Assembly: GCA_964423745.1 (NCBI GenBank)
Contig: CAYRGG010000114.1
Span: 1-7,679 of the forward strand
DNA from: CAYRGG01 sp964423745
GTDB taxonomy: Bacteria; Pseudomonadota; Gammaproteobacteria; Competibacterales; Competibacteraceae
Length of the DNA stretch: 7,679 nt
Direction: 5' to 3'
Part shown: in pieces, positions 1 to 6,809 of the stretch
Layout: each line of letters starts with the position of its first letter
How positions within the stretch are numbered: the stretch's first letter is position 1
Notes under the pieces: model-generated
The model's database searches: none
What the model saw: the letters and a program-made list of their open reading frames with translations, nothing else
What the model was told of the DNA's origin: nothing
Position numbers and translations under genes: made by a program

Positions 1-1051
1 ATTGGGAGGTGCGCTATGGGTAGTCAAAGCTCAGGTTCATGCGGGCGGTCGGGGTAAGGCCGGTGGTGTCAAGCTAGCCCGCAGTTTGCAAGAAGTGGAA
101 GAAATTGCGGGTCAAATGTTGGGTTCAACCTTAAAAACCCATCAGACAGGCCCAGAAGGATTACCCATCAATACGCTTCTCATCGAAGAAGGGCTTGATA
201 TTGCCAATGAATTGTACATGAGTGTTTTGGTGGACCGCGGTTCCCGGCGAGTGGTTTTTATGGGTTCTTCTGAGGGGGGTATGGACATTGAAGAAGTGGC
301 CGCTAAAACCCCTGAAAAGATTCTTACGGTCAGCGTAGATCCCGTGACGGGTTTGCAACCCTACCAGTGTCGTCATTTGGGATTCAGTATGGGATTAGGC
401 AAAGCTGAAATCAGTCATTTAGTCAAAGTCATGACAGGGTTGTATAACCTATTTACGGCTAAAGACGCCAGTTTAGTGGAGATCAATCCCCTTATTGTAA
501 CCGGTAGCGGTGAACTTTTGGCCTTAGATGGCAAGGTCAACTTGGACGACAATGCCTTGTATCGCCACAAGGATTTGAGTGAAATGCGCGATCCTACCCA
601 AGAGGACGAACGGGAACACACCGCCCATGAAATCGGCTTAAACTATGTGGCTCTAGACGGCAATATCGGTTGTATGGTGAATGGCGCCGGACTCGCCATG
701 GCGACCATGGATATGGTCAAGTTGCACGGTGGCGAACCTGCCAATTTTCTCGATGTGGGCGGCGCTGCAACCGAGGAGCGGGTTGCTAAAGCCTTCAAAC
801 TCATTTTATCCAGCGAAAATGTGAAAGGTATTCTGGTGAATATTTTTGGTGGTATTGTCCGCTGTGACGTGATTGCCGAAGGCATTATCCAAGCCGTAAA
901 AGAAGTGGGGTTATCGCTACCGGTGGTGGTGCGGCTGCAAGGCACCAACGTTGAGGCGGGACGCAGAATGCTAGCCGAATCGGGTCTGAATATCATCGCT
1001 GCTGATGATTTAACCAACGCCGCTCAGCAGGCTGTAGCATTGGCCAAATAA
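1..1051 (+). CDS. sucC: Succinate-CoA ligase (ADP-forming) beta subunit, 5'-truncated by window edge
   Basis: Beta subunit of succinyl-CoA synthetase, the cytoplasmic TCA enzyme that interconverts succinyl-CoA and succinate with ATP or GTP formation. The frame is open from base 2 and gives 349 residues ending in TAA. By alignment from memory with the 388-residue E. coli protein, about 37 N-terminal residues are missing, so the TTG at base 2 is an internal codon and not a start. The ATP-grasp part contains the motif VHAGGRGKAGGVK (visible residues 12-24). It also has E160, N162 (in EINPL) and D176, which line up with the E. coli Mg/nucleotide residues E197, N199 and D213. The C-terminal ligase domain follows, with GCMVNGAG, GGEPANFLDVGG and NIFGGIVRCD. 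sucD begins 51 bases downstream on the same strand, so the two should be cotranscribed. No frameshift or missing key residue is visible in the part seen. Confidence 0.97.
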   Translation, partial: LGGALWVVKAQVHAGGRGKAGGVKLARSLQEVEEIAGQMLGSTLKTHQTGPEGLPINTLLIEEGLDIANELYMSVLVDRGSRRVVFMGSSEGGMDIEEVAAKTPEKILTVSVDPVTGLQPYQCRHLGFSMGLGKAEISHLVKVMTGLYNLFTAKDASLVEINPLIVTGSGELLALDGKVNLDDNALYRHKDLSEMRDPTQEDEREHTAHEIGLNYVALDGNIGCMVNGAGLAMATMDMVKLHGGEPANFLDVGGAATEERVAKAFKLILSSENVKGILVNIFGGIVRCDVIAEGIIQAVKEVGLSLPVVVRLQGTNVEAGRRMLAESGLNIIAADDLTNAAQQAVALAK

Positions 1052-1102
1052 AGCAATTCAGCGTTTCCCGCCGTCCATCCTAAACCACGGAATCATGACA
1101 CC

Positions 1103-1975
1103 ATGAGTATCTTAGTCAACAAACACACTAAAGTAATTTGTCAGGGCTTTACCGGTAAACAAGGTACCTTTCACTCGGAACAAGCCATCGCCTATGGCAC
1201 CAATCTTGTAGGTGGCGTCACGCCGGGGCGAGGTGGCGACATGCATCTAGATCGACCTGTATTTAATACCTGTCACGAAGCAGTGGCTGATACCGATGCT
1301 GACGCCACCATGATTTATGTGCCTGCGCCCTTTGCAGCAGACGCTATCTTAGAGGCTGCGGATGCCGGCATCAAAGTGATTGTCTGTATCACAGAAGGTA
1401 TTCCTGTTCTGGATATGCTCAAAGTCAAAGCCGCTTTGCAAGGCACCGATATCAATCTTATCGGTCCTAACTGTCCTGGCATCATCACACCGGATGAATG
1501 CAAAATCGGCATCATGCCTGGTCATATTCACAAAGCCGGTAGTATTGGGATTGTCTCGCGTTCGGGTACTTTGACGTATGAAGCTGTTCACCAAACCACC
1601 CAAGCTGGCTTGGGTCAAAGCACCTGTGTCGGTATTGGGGGCGACCCTATTCACGGTTTGAGCTTTATCGATTGTTTGGAGATGTTCGCAGCCGATCGCC
1701 AAACTAAAGGGATTGTGATGGTGGGTGAGATTGGCGGTAGCGCTGAAGAAGATGCGGCTGAATATATCCAGGCTAACGTGCGCAAGCCAGTAGTAGCCTA
1801 TATCGCTGGTGTCACTGCCCCTCCCGGTAAACGCATGGGCCATGCAGGCGCCATCATCACCGGTGGTAAAGGAACTGCGAAAGCGAAGTTTGCCGCCTTA
1901 GAAGCGGCAGGGGTTGCCATCGTGCGGTCTCCTGCGGAAATCGGTAGCCGCATGCAAGATTTTTTTTCTGGCTAA
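1103..1975 (+). CDS. sucD: Succinate-CoA ligase (ADP-forming) alpha subunit
   Basis: Alpha subunit of succinyl-CoA synthetase; it binds CoA and carries the phosphohistidine intermediate. It is complete at 290 residues (E. coli 289). The N-terminal Rossmann-type CoA-binding domain shows GFTGKQGTFHSEQAIAYGT and VGGVTPGRGG, followed by NLIGPNCPGII. The C-terminal ligase domain has VSRSGTLTYE, GIGGDPIHG and the phosphorylation loop GHAGAI, with His247 as the expected active-site histidine (E. coli His246 in mature numbering). The ATG at 1103 is chosen because MSILVNKHTKVICQGFTG matches family N-termini. Its Shine-Dalgarno is weak: the best candidate, GGA at 1089-1091, lies 11 bases away, so translational coupling to sucC may matter. 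A hairpin and an intrinsic terminator follow the stop codon, which marks the end of the sucCD transcript. Confidence 0.98.
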   Translation: MSILVNKHTKVICQGFTGKQGTFHSEQAIAYGTNLVGGVTPGRGGDMHLDRPVFNTCHEAVADTDADATMIYVPAPFAADAILEAADAGIKVIVCITEGIPVLDMLKVKAALQGTDINLIGPNCPGIITPDECKIGIMPGHIHKAGSIGIVSRSGTLTYEAVHQTTQAGLGQSTCVGIGGDPIHGLSFIDCLEMFAADRQTKGIVMVGEIGGSAEEDAAEYIQANVRKPVVAYIAGVTAPPGKRMGHAGAIITGGKGTAKAKFAALEAAGVAIVRSPAEIGSRMQDFFSG

Positions 1976-1993
1976 AGCGATAAGGATTGCATT

Positions 1994-2013
1994 TGCTCAT
2001 TGCTCAATGAGCA
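1994..2013 (+). other. Short perfect hairpin after sucD
   Basis: TGCTCATT (1994-2001) and AATGAGCA (2006-2013) form a perfect 8-bp stem with a 4-base loop, 18 bases after the sucD stop. Only a run of five T (2020-2024) follows, six bases further on, so it is a poor terminator by itself. It may protect the mRNA 3' end or act as a weak first terminator. The left arm sits inside a tandem 7-mer repeat TTGCTCA (1993-1999 and 2000-2006). The pairing is seen directly; any function is inference. Confidence 0.45.
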
Positions 2014-2060
2014 CTAACGTTTTTGATAATAAATAATAGCTAAACTTTCCTGACACAACA

Positions 2061-2099
2061 TTCTGCCGCCCGAGTAGCGGCAGAGTGTTTTTTGTTTTT
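2061..2099 (+). terminator. Rho-independent terminator of sucCD
   Basis: A GC-rich stem CTGCCGC (2063-2069) pairs with GCGGCAG (2077-2083), and one further T-A pair (2062/2084) extends it. The loop is 7 bases. A T-rich tract follows (2088-2099, interrupted by one G). This is a textbook intrinsic terminator on the + strand, about 90 bases after the sucD stop and upstream of the efflux operon, so it should separate the two transcripts. Confidence 0.88.
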
Positions 2100-2121
2100 C
2101 TTAGAAGATTTATTGCCCTGC

Positions 2122-2151
2122 TTGTCTTAACAGGCGCAAACGATTTATATT
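2122..2151 (+). promoter_or_regulatory. Candidate sigma70 promoter for the efflux operon
   Basis: TTGTCT (2122-2127, 4 of 6 to the -35 consensus) and TATATT (2146-2151, 5 of 6 to the -10 consensus) are separated by 18 bases. They lie just after the sucCD terminator and before the adaptor gene. Transcription would start near 2158 and leave a leader of about 75 bases. The motifs are seen; promoter activity is inferred. Confidence 0.45.
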
Positions 2152-2190
2152 GTCCGCCCTATTAGGTGCCTGGCGTCTTGTCTGGCGATA

Positions 2191-2222
2191 TTTTAAGAGT
2201 GCTTTATTTAAGCATCTTAAAA
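2191..2222 (+). promoter_or_regulatory. AT-rich inverted repeat / leader hairpin next to the adaptor's Shine-Dalgarno
   Basis: TTTTAAGA (2191-2198) is the exact inverse of TCTTAAAA (2215-2222). Inside it, TGCTT (2200-2204) pairs with AAGCA (2210-2214) around the loop TATTT. A single unpaired G (2199) interrupts an otherwise continuous 13-bp stem. The right arm ends at the first bases of the Shine-Dalgarno AAGGA (2222-2226). As DNA it could be an operator for a dimeric repressor. As RNA it could modulate ribosome access to the adaptor start. The pairing is directly visible; the function is inference. Confidence 0.5.
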
Positions 2223-2236
2223 AGGATAACCCCTTG
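2222..2236 (+). promoter_or_regulatory. Ribosome binding site fixing a TTG start for the adaptor
   Basis: AAGGA (2222-2226) is followed by a 7-base spacer and TTG at 2234. This start gives MKILNLHV..., a normal lipoprotein signal peptide with a positive residue at position 2. The in-frame ATG at 2264 would leave a signal peptide without a charged N-region, and it lacks an equally good Shine-Dalgarno. Confidence 0.7.
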
Positions 2237-3541
2237 AAAATTCTCAATCTACATGTAACTGCTATGCTCATCATGGCAGTGAGTATCGGATTACTCACTG
2301 GTTGTAGTGAACAGAATGCCTATGTGGAACCACCACCGCCCCCGGTAACGGTCGCCAAGCCCCTGCAACAAACTGTGATTGATTATCTAGAATTCACCGG
2401 CACCACCGCGGCTGTCGAACAGGTCCAAGTGAGGGCGCGGGTCAAGGGATTTTTAGAAAGTATGCACTTTGAGCCCGGCACTCAAGTGGAGCAGGGCGAC
2501 TTGCTCTTCGTTATTGATCCCAAACCCTTTCAGGCTAAGGTAGATGCTGCCAAAGCTGAACTCGCCAGTGCTAAGGCTAGCCTCGCTAAAGCCGAAAGCG
2601 ATTTCGAGCGGTTATCAGAAGCTGGTAAAAGGGGCGCTGTGACAGAACGAGATGTGGTGGCGGCCGCAGCCGATCGAGATGCGGCAATAGCGGCTGTCGC
2701 TGCAGCTGAAGCGGCGGTGACGGACGCTGAACTGGAACTGGGTTATACCCAGGTGACTGCACCGATCACTGGCAGGGTCGGTCGTAATCGAGTGGATGTG
2801 GGTAATCTCGTGGGTGAGGGGGACGCCACTTTACTAACCACGGTAACCCAATATGACCCCATCTATGCGTATTTCAACATCAACGAGCGTGATCTTCTCC
2901 GGGTCATGGAACTGTATCGTAGAGAGGTGGAAGAAAAGGGCATCGATCCGGATACACGCCCCTACGAAGAAGCGGATGTCTCCTTATTGCTAAAATTAGC
3001 CAATGAAGAGGATTTTACCCATCGAGGAAAACTTAATTTCGCCGAGTCTGATGTGGACACTAACACGGGTACGCTCCAGTTGCGAGGCGTGTTTCCCAAT
3101 CCCGCCAAACCGCCGGTTATCCTGCCTGGTTTATTCACACGCATTCGCCTCCCCCTAGAGCAACAACAAGATGCCCTATTGGTTTCCGAGCAAGCTTTAG
3201 GATTTGATCAAGGCGGTAGCTATTTATTGGCCGTCAATGAGCAGAATACTGTCGAAAAAAAATTCGTTACATTGGGTCAACTGAATGACGGTTTGCGAGT
3301 TATCGAAGCGGGTTTGGACGCCGAGGATTGGGTGATCATCAATGGCCTACAGCGAGCACGACCGGGGGCCAAAGTCGAGCCAGAACAAGCAGAGATGCCT
3401 ATGCATAAAATTAGTTCTGAAAACGTGGCCGCCACCGCCACCGAGGCTCAAGATCAGAGCGATGACTTGCCCGCCGACGGGGAGATCACAGATGCAGCGG
3501 CGCCCGCTGCCCAGGAAGCCCTCGACGCTGATTCGGAGTAG
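2234..3541 (+). CDS. RND efflux periplasmic adaptor lipoprotein (HlyD/AcrA/MexE-like membrane fusion protein)
   Basis: Periplasmic adaptor that links an inner-membrane RND pump to an outer-membrane channel. From the TTG at 2234 it is 435 residues. Residues 1-23 form a signal peptide ending in the lipobox LLTG, so Cys24 should be lipidated. A proline-rich linker (EPPPPPVTVA) follows. The first lipoyl/barrel-sandwich half is at about 62-97 (VKGFLESMHFEPGTQVEQGD), an Ala-rich coiled-coil alpha-hairpin at about 98-168, and the second lipoyl half at about 169-194 (TQVTAPITGRVGR). The beta-barrel spans about 197-307 and the membrane-proximal domain about 308-384. The last 50 or so residues are an acidic, Ala/Asp/Glu-rich tail that looks disordered. 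The frame is open for 28 more codons upstream, but that stretch has no better start. The pump gene begins three bases after the stop, so the two form an operon. Substrates cannot be read from sequence. Confidence 0.93.
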   Translation: MKILNLHVTAMLIMAVSIGLLTGCSEQNAYVEPPPPPVTVAKPLQQTVIDYLEFTGTTAAVEQVQVRARVKGFLESMHFEPGTQVEQGDLLFVIDPKPFQAKVDAAKAELASAKASLAKAESDFERLSEAGKRGAVTERDVVAAAADRDAAIAAVAAAEAAVTDAELELGYTQVTAPITGRVGRNRVDVGNLVGEGDATLLTTVTQYDPIYAYFNINERDLLRVMELYRREVEEKGIDPDTRPYEEADVSLLLKLANEEDFTHRGKLNFAESDVDTNTGTLQLRGVFPNPAKPPVILPGLFTRIRLPLEQQQDALLVSEQALGFDQGGSYLLAVNEQNTVEKKFVTLGQLNDGLRVIEAGLDAEDWVIINGLQRARPGAKVEPEQAEMPMHKISSENVAATATEAQDQSDDLPADGEITDAAAPAAQEALDADSE

Positions 3542-3547
3542 GTGATG
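3535..3547 (+). promoter_or_regulatory. Ribosome binding site deciding the pump start
   Basis: GGAG (3535-3538) lies inside the last codons of the adaptor gene, 6 bases before ATG at 3545. A GTG at 3542 is also in frame but only 3 bases from the GGAG, so the ATG is preferred. The protein then starts MFSRFFIERPIFA, as RND pumps usually do. Confidence 0.7.
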
Positions 3548-6500
3548 TTTTCCCGCTTTTTTATCGAACGCCCTATCTTTGCGACGGTTATCGCCATTGT
3601 GATGGTGATTGCCGGTGTCGTAACTTTCAATATCCTGCCCGTCGCCCAGTATCCCGAAATCACACCACCCACTGTCCAGGTGTCGGCTATTTATCCCGGC
3701 GCCAATGCCCAGGTGGTGGCCGAAACCGTCGCAGCACCCATCGAACAGCAGGTCAATGGGGTGGAAAACATGATCTATATGTCGTCCACCAGCGCCAGTG
3801 ACGGGTCCTACAAGTTAACCGTCACATTTGAAGTGGGCACCGATCTGGATATGGCCTCGGTGATGGTACAAAATCGGGTTGCCTTGGCTGAGCCCAATCT
3901 GCCTGAAGAAGTCACCCGTCAAGGGGTGAATACCAAAAAGCAATCCACTAACATTGTGCTCATGGTGTCTCTCATCTCCCCCGATGGACGTTACGATGAA
4001 CTGTATTTAGCCAACTACGCCACCCTGCGGATTCGAGATGTGCTGAGCCGTATCAACGGTGTCGGCGACATTGGTATCTTTCCTGCCAAAGATTACAGCA
4101 TGCGTATATGGCTCAATCCCAACCAGCTGGAATCTCGCAACCTTACCACGCAAGATGTATTAAATGCGTTACGGGAACAAAATGTCCAGGTTGCTGCCGG
4201 TCAGATTGGTCAGCCACCGGCTCCCAGAGGACAAAGTTTTCAATACACCGTCAACACCCTAGGCCGTCTGAGCGATGTAGAACAGTTTGAAAACATCATC
4301 ATAAAGACCGGTGAAGGCGGCCAGATTGTCCGCTTACAAGATGTTGCGCGGATAGAGCTGGGCGGCAAATCCTACGATATCGTATCCTCCAAAGCGGGGG
4401 TTCCTTCAGCCAGTATTGCAGTCTATCAGTTGCCTGGCGCTAATGCCCTGGACGTAGCCGAGCAGATCTATCAAGCCATGGAGAGGCTAGAACAGTCTTT
4501 TCCGGAAGGGCTAGCCTACGACATTCCCTACGATACCACCTTGTTTGTGGAACAGGCTATCAACGAAGTCTATATGACCTTGTTCCAAGCAGCCGCCCTG
4601 GTATTTATCGTTTTGTTTATTTTTCTACAGGACTGGCGCGCTACCCTTATCCCCGGCGTGACCATTCCGGTATCGCTGATTGCTACCTTCACGGTGATGG
4701 CGTTGTTAGGTTTTTCCCTTAACATGCTGACCCTGTTTGGTCTAGTGCTGGCCATCGGTATTGTGGTGGACGACGCCATCGTGGTGGTGGAATCCACCGT
4801 CTATCATATGGAAAAGGGGTTGGGACGTAAGCAGGCCGCCATTGCAGCCATGGAGGAAATCAGCGGTCCTGTCATTGCCACCACCATTGTGTTGTTGGCT
4901 GTTTTCGTGCCGACGGCGTTTCTACCCGGTATCACCGGCGAGATGTATCGGCAATTCGCCCTGACCATTGCTGTGTCTACAGTGTTTAGTTCCATCAACG
5001 CCCTCACACTAAGTCCTGCCCTAGCCGCCATCCTGTTGCGTCCAGCGCCGGAGAAAAAGAATGCCTTCTTTCGGCGTTTTGATGATGGTTTTGGCAAGCT
5101 GCAAAACGGCTACACCAAAATGGTCGCTGGCCTGGTGCGACGCAGCGCCGTGGTGATGTTGTTGTTCGTCGGTCTTTTGGTTATCACCGGTTGGCAGTTT
5201 ATGGCGCTACCCACGGGCTTTATTCCCGAGGAAGATCAGGGCTACATGATTGCTAACGTGCAACTGCCCGATGCTGCCTCTTTGGAACGCACCGAGGCTG
5301 TGCTAAAAAAAATCGACGTGATCCTAAAGCAGACCCCCGGTATCCGGGATTGGGTTTCGTTAGGGGGGTTTTCCTTGCTGGATGGCACTAATGCCTCCAA
5401 TGCAGCGACTTTATTTATCATCATGGACCCCTGGGAAGCGCGTACCGATCCCAGCTTACGCCAAACAGCCATCCTTAATAATCTTCAGGGCCAGTTCCGA
5501 CAGATCCAAGAAGCGCTGGTGTTTGCTTTTGTACCCCCTGCTATTAGTGGGTTGGGTGTTTCCAGCGGTTTTAAGATGATGGTTCAGGATCAGGGTGACG
5601 TGGGACTGCAGGAATTGCAGCAGATGATTCAGGACATGGTGCAAACCGCCAATGGACAGTCTGGCCTGGCGAATGTCAATAGCACCTTCCGAGCCGATGT
5701 CCCGCAACTGTTTGCTGAAGTGGACCGCACCCAAGCTAAGACCCTTAATGTGCCGCTTGGCAATGTGTTTGGTACCCTGCAGGCTTATCTAGGCTCGGCC
5801 TATGTCAATGACTTTAACAAATTTGGACGCACCTGGCAGGTCCGGGTACAGGCGGATCATCGCTTTCGTGTGCAACCCGACGATATTCGTCGTCTCGATG
5901 TGCGCAATAGCCAGGGTGACATGGTGCCCCTGGGTGCCTTGATTGATGTGGAGCGTATTTTGGGACCACAAATTATCACCCGCTATAATCTGTTTCCGGC
6001 AGCGGCGGTTAACGGCGCCGCGGCGCCGGGGTACAGTTCCGGACAGGCGCTAACGCTCATGGAGCAGCTGGCGGCGGCTAAGTTGCCAGCTACCATGGGT
6101 TACGAATGGACGGGTATGTCTTACCAAGAAAAGCAGGTGGGGGCCGAGGCGATACTGATTTTTGCCTTAGCATTGCTGCTGGTTTTTCTGGTGCTGGCTG
6201 CCCAATATGAAAGTTGGAGTAGCCCTGCAGCCGTCATCTTGGTGGTGCCCCTAGCATTATTAGGTACCGTCATTGCGCTGTTGATGCGGGGTTTCGACAA
6301 TAACGTCTATACCCAGATTGGTATCGTTTTGATCATCGGTTTGGCCAGTAAAAACGCGATTCTCATCGTTGAATTCGCTCGTGAACAACGGGCCAAAGGT
6401 CAAGCTATTTTAGAAGCAGCTAGCGAGGCGGCACGGCTGCGTTTCCGGCCCATTTTGATGACCTCGTTCTCCTCGATCTTGGGCTTTATGCCTTTAGTAG

Positions 6501-6703
6501 TTGCTTCCGGTGCTGGCGCCGCGAGCCGTCAGGCTATTGGTACCGCGGTGGTAGGGGGCATGATCGCCGCCACGATCATGTCATTGACCTTCACGCCGGT
6601 TTTCTATGTATTTATGCAGCGCCTTAGCGAAACAACGACCCGGAAACCCGCAAATATATCTAAACCTTCTGAGCGGGTATCAGAGGACTCAATGCAGATT
6701 TAG
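3545..6703 (+). CDS. RND multidrug efflux permease, HAE-1 family (MexF/AcrB-like)
   Basis: Proton-driven inner-membrane pump subunit of a tripartite efflux system. It has 1052 residues, close to AcrB (1049). The N-terminus FFIERPIFA enters TM1 (about 9-27). The first periplasmic porter region follows, then TM2-TM6 from about 346, TM7 near 536-556, a second periplasmic region (about 557-865), and TM8-TM12 to about 1027. Proton-relay residues are all present: D409/D410 in GIVVDDAIVVVES, K936 in LASKNAILIVEF, and R966 and T973 in RLRFRPILMTS, matching AcrB D407/D408, K940, R971 and T978. GGFSLLDGTN (from 607) corresponds to the AcrB glycine-rich switch loop near 615-619. Segments such as VQVAAGQIGQPPAP and FENIIIKTG recall the MexF branch more than AcrB. 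It should assemble as a trimer with the adaptor encoded immediately upstream. No outer-membrane channel gene follows. The sequence appears intact; the substrate range is unknown. Confidence 0.96.
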   Translation: MFSRFFIERPIFATVIAIVMVIAGVVTFNILPVAQYPEITPPTVQVSAIYPGANAQVVAETVAAPIEQQVNGVENMIYMSSTSASDGSYKLTVTFEVGTDLDMASVMVQNRVALAEPNLPEEVTRQGVNTKKQSTNIVLMVSLISPDGRYDELYLANYATLRIRDVLSRINGVGDIGIFPAKDYSMRIWLNPNQLESRNLTTQDVLNALREQNVQVAAGQIGQPPAPRGQSFQYTVNTLGRLSDVEQFENIIIKTGEGGQIVRLQDVARIELGGKSYDIVSSKAGVPSASIAVYQLPGANALDVAEQIYQAMERLEQSFPEGLAYDIPYDTTLFVEQAINEVYMTLFQAAALVFIVLFIFLQDWRATLIPGVTIPVSLIATFTVMALLGFSLNMLTLFGLVLAIGIVVDDAIVVVESTVYHMEKGLGRKQAAIAAMEEISGPVIATTIVLLAVFVPTAFLPGITGEMYRQFALTIAVSTVFSSINALTLSPALAAILLRPAPEKKNAFFRRFDDGFGKLQNGYTKMVAGLVRRSAVVMLLFVGLLVITGWQFMALPTGFIPEEDQGYMIANVQLPDAASLERTEAVLKKIDVILKQTPGIRDWVSLGGFSLLDGTNASNAATLFIIMDPWEARTDPSLRQTAILNNLQGQFRQIQEALVFAFVPPAISGLGVSSGFKMMVQDQGDVGLQELQQMIQDMVQTANGQSGLANVNSTFRADVPQLFAEVDRTQAKTLNVPLGNVFGTLQAYLGSAYVNDFNKFGRTWQVRVQADHRFRVQPDDIRRLDVRNSQGDMVPLGALIDVERILGPQIITRYNLFPAAAVNGAAAPGYSSGQALTLMEQLAAAKLPATMGYEWTGMSYQEKQVGAEAILIFALALLLVFLVLAAQYESWSSPAAVILVVPLALLGTVIALLMRGFDNNVYTQIGIVLIIGLASKNAILIVEFAREQRAKGQAILEAASEAARLRFRPILMTSFSSILGFMPLVVASGAGAASRQAIGTAVVGGMIAATIMSLTFTPVFYVFMQRLSETTTRKPANISKPSERVSEDSMQI

Positions 6704-6726
6704 GTTTTTATGACTAGGGAAACTTC

Positions 6727-6739
6727 TGGTTGTCAACCA
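6727..6739. repeat. Small palindrome in the convergent intergenic gap
   Basis: TGGTTGTCAACCA reads the same on both strands except for its central base. It lies in the 106-base gap between the pump gene and the oppositely oriented nitroreductase gene. As a hairpin it has only a 4-6 bp stem and no real T-tract on either side, so it is a poor terminator. It could be a protein site or chance. Confidence 0.25.
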
Positions 6740-6809
6740 TCTTTGATAGCTGTCATTAATAGGCAATAAACAACCAATGTTTCAAGAAAAGTATATTGAC
6801 TGGAGATTA

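Noticed and set aside
643..1017. 124-codon open frame on the - strand opposite sucC
   Set aside because: It lies antisense to conserved SucC motifs and its composition resembles a reverse reading of that gene. No independent support.
1349..1843. 164-codon open frame on the - strand opposite sucD
   Set aside because: It is fully antisense to a well-conserved gene, has no recognisable domain and no sensible ribosome binding site. It is a shadow of sucD codon usage.
2150..2233. 28-codon in-frame extension of the adaptor from a TTG at 2150
   Set aside because: It has no good Shine-Dalgarno, overlaps the candidate -10 element, encodes no family-like sequence, and would bury the lipoprotein signal peptide inside the protein.
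6013..6028. Perfect 16-base palindrome CGGCGCCGCGGCGCCG inside the pump gene
   Set aside because: It encodes part of the conserved NGAAAPG segment of RND pumps; Ala/Gly codon choice explains the GC-rich symmetry without a separate function.
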